A stretch of DNA of 64,000 bases. Source: Ornithinimicrobium pekingense DSM 21552 (GTDB lineage Bacteria > Actinomycetota > Actinomycetes > Actinomycetales > Dermatophilaceae). Position 1 is the first letter of the stretch; each line of letters starts with the position of its first letter. A program made the translations under genes and the position numbers. The notes below the pieces were generated by a model, which saw nothing but the letters and a program-made list of their open reading frames with translations, was not told the DNA's origin and ran no database searches. The stretch is from the NCBI RefSeq assembly GCF_000421185.1, contig NZ_ATWJ01000015.1:186001-250000 (forward strand). The letters run 5' to 3'. Below are positions 62,544 to 64,000 of this stretch, piece after piece.

Positions 62544-63851
62544 TCAGCCGTCGCCCCACGCCTCCTCACGGCCGACGACCACCGACAGGTCGACCTCGTT
62601 GCCCTCCGGGTCGGCGACCGTCCACCAGAAGGGGTCGTGGTCGTGGACGACCCGCCCGCCCGCCTCCACCGCGGCGGCCACGCGCTCAAGGGCGACGTCG
62701 TGCGGCAGGTAGACGTCGACGTGGATGCGGTTGCGCTGGGCGCGCCGGGCCTCGTCGTCCTCGTCCAGGTCCTGGAGGAAGAAGACCGGATTGAGCCGGC
62801 GGGGGTCGACGAGGTCGGTCACCTCCTCGCGCGGGTCCTCGACGTAGCCCAGCGCCACCTTCCAGAAGCGGCGCACGGCCGGGATGTCGACCGCGTCGAT
62901 GCCGACCTGGACGAAGCGGGGCAGGTCGACGTCGGCCTCGAGGCCCATCTCCCGGGCCCGCGCCTGCACCCGGGCGGCGAGCGCCTCATACCCCTCGCGC
63001 ATCTCCCACAGGTCCTTGCCGCTGTCGAGGACCACGAGGCCGGGGCGCAGGTCGACCGACAGCGGCAGCTCCGCCTCGTCGGGGAAGCGGGCGGCCTCCT
63101 CGGCGAGCTCGAGCGCGTGCTGGGTCGTGGGGGTCGGGTAGCAGGCCATGGCCGAGAAGACGAGCCGCCAGTCCTCGGTCCCGGTGCCGGGCCACCGGTC
63201 CGCGCCCTCGGGCAGCGGCAGCAGGTCGACCTCGTTGCCCTCGGGGTCGGCGACGGTGGCGTAGTAGCCGTGCTCGGCGACCGAGCTGGCGCCGAGCCCA
63301 CGCACGGCCTCGAGGGCGGCGGTCGCGACGGGCTGCGGGGCCACCGAGTCGAGGTGTATGCGGTTGCGCAGGGGGCGCGGGACGTCCATGTCCTGCCACC
63401 AGATCGGAGGGTGGCGCCGCCAGGGGTCGACGGTGTCCTCCTCGCCCTCCGGCTCGTAGCCCAGGGCGGCGACCCAGAACGGCATCACGGCCGCCGCGTC
63501 GGTCGCGTCGAAGGTCAGCTGCACGTCCTGGACGACCCGCGGGTCGGCGCGGAAGCCCAGGGCTCGTGCCGCGGCGGACACCGCGCGGGCCAGGTCGAGC
63601 GTCCCCGGCTCGAAGCCGCGCTCCTGGCGGGCGAGGCGCACCTGCAGGCCGGTGGCGCGCAGGTCGAGGTCGGGCACCGGCCGGCCGGTCGCCTCGGCGG
63701 CCTCGGCGACCTTGCGGGCCAGCATCGCGCTGGCGGAGGTGGAGTCGGTGACGAACCACGCGGCGGCCGTGCGTCCGAGGGCGCGCCAGTCGTCGGTCCC
63801 GTCGGACTCGGTGAACTCCCTGGACGTCAGGAACGGCTGCTCCGGGCTCAT
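62544..63851 (-). CDS. two-domain VOC (glyoxalase-like) family protein
   Basis: The 435-aa protein contains two repeats of a VOC-type fold. Both show the pattern with a conserved ending: YYATVADPEGNEVDLLPLPEG near residue 205 and WWTVADPEGNEVDLSVVVG near residue 420, with preceding NRIHLDSVAP and NRIHVDVYLP elements. The N-terminal 90 residues are a separate helical part with ALGRTAAAWFVTDSTSASAMLARKVAEAAE. ATG 63851 is taken; GTG 63860 is possible. No metal ligand set is obvious. Substrate unknown. Confidence 0.85.
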   Translation of the reverse strand: MSPEQPFLTSREFTESDGTDDWRALGRTAAAWFVTDSTSASAMLARKVAEAAEATGRPVPDLDLRATGLQVRLARQERGFEPGTLDLARAVSAAARALGFRADPRVVQDVQLTFDATDAAAVMPFWVAALGYEPEGEEDTVDPWRRHPPIWWQDMDVPRPLRNRIHLDSVAPQPVATAALEAVRGLGASSVAEHGYYATVADPEGNEVDLLPLPEGADRWPGTGTEDWRLVFSAMACYPTPTTQHALELAEEAARFPDEAELPLSVDLRPGLVVLDSGKDLWEMREGYEALAARVQARAREMGLEADVDLPRFVQVGIDAVDIPAVRRFWKVALGYVEDPREEVTDLVDPRRLNPVFFLQDLDEDDEARRAQRNRIHVDVYLPHDVALERVAAAVEAGGRVVHDHDPFWWTVADPEGNEVDLSVVVGREEAWGDG

Positions 63852-63911
63852 GCCGCTCACCCTGCCACCGGCGCACGCCGCTGACCAGGGTCTTGCGGAC
63901 GGCGACCGTCC

Positions 63912-64000
63912 TCAGTCGGCGCGCGGCTGCATACCCCAGGCCTCGGCGAGGAGGCGGAACGAGCGGCGGCGCAGCTGCGGGTCGTAGGTGTAGGTGGTGA
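63912..64000 (-). CDS. C-terminal end of an unidentified protein, cut by the window edge
   Basis: The minus strand reads in frame through the window edge: TTYTYDPQLRRRSFRLLAEA then WGMQPRAD and a stop. Only 28 residues are visible and I do not recognise the family. It is on the same strand as the VOC gene, 60 bases upstream of it. Confidence 0.5.
   Translation of the reverse strand, partial: TTYTYDPQLRRRSFRLLAEAWGMQPRAD

Overview
The window is one block of very high-GC DNA (clearly above 70 % GC, third codon positions almost all G/C). It is dense with genes and has many GTGA/ATGA start-stop overlaps and GTG starts. Gene content points to an actinobacterium: LexA beside a LysM protein, MiaA/HflX, FhuF-like and FdhD proteins, ComEA/ComEC, and a RecQ-phosphoribosyltransferase fusion. 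The style resembles Intrasporangiaceae/Ornithinimicrobiaceae, but that family call is inference. I see no tRNA, rRNA, CRISPR array, insertion sequence or prophage gene. The only unit-length gap above 300 bases is 29277-29653, which holds a 32-bp tandem repeat and the comEA promoter.

Layout. 1-2624 (+) is the end of a surface-polysaccharide locus: pyruvyltransferase, membrane protein and glycosyltransferase. 2648-7761 (-) holds a FhuF-like Fe-S protein translationally coupled to pyruvate phosphate dikinase, the dikinase regulatory kinase/phosphotransferase, and two small proteins. 7852-13982 holds miaA, an RsmC-like methyltransferase, hflX and a GH63-type glucosidase. 14040-19419 holds a two-component system whose response regulator is frameshifted, a secreted DUF2202 protein, fdhD and a membrane-anchored sulfite-oxidase-like protein. 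19464-25220 holds GNAT, DUF1801, a DinG helicase, DUF952, a membrane protein, holA and rpsT. 25241-33077 holds an attenuator-controlled leuS, degV, a tandem repeat, comEA and comEC. 33148-39824 holds a LysR regulator divergent from a DoxX-like/Usp pair, a sirtuin, two PRC-barrel paralogues, and the lexA/LysM SOS pair. 39882-46502 holds GH65 phosphorylase plus a beta-phosphoglucomutase-type HAD, a RecQ fusion and a PadR pair. 46568-62517 is a second surface-glycan locus with seven glycosyltransferase-like proteins, one protein of unknown family, a Wzm/Wzt-type ABC exporter and a CPBP-like membrane protein. 62544-64000 holds a two-domain VOC protein and the end of an unidentified gene.

How the genes work together. 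The glycosyltransferases at 46568-62517 probably build a cytoplasmic glycan that the ABC exporter at 58643-60455 moves across the membrane. PPDK and its regulator form a pyruvate/PEP switch. The GH65 phosphorylase would release beta-glucose-1-phosphate, which the upstream HAD protein would isomerise. LexA has an SOS box over its own -35 region, in a position that could also control the divergent LysM gene.

The best leads are these: a leucine-codon leader peptide and terminator before leuS; a recurring -10 hexamer placed 6-7 nt before the start codon (leaderless transcripts) at about 15 genes; a possible undescribed domain shared by two proteins of the glycan locus; the 32-bp tandem array; and an over-represented GGCATACC/GGTATGCC word. 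All assignments come from reading the sequence by eye; no database search was run.
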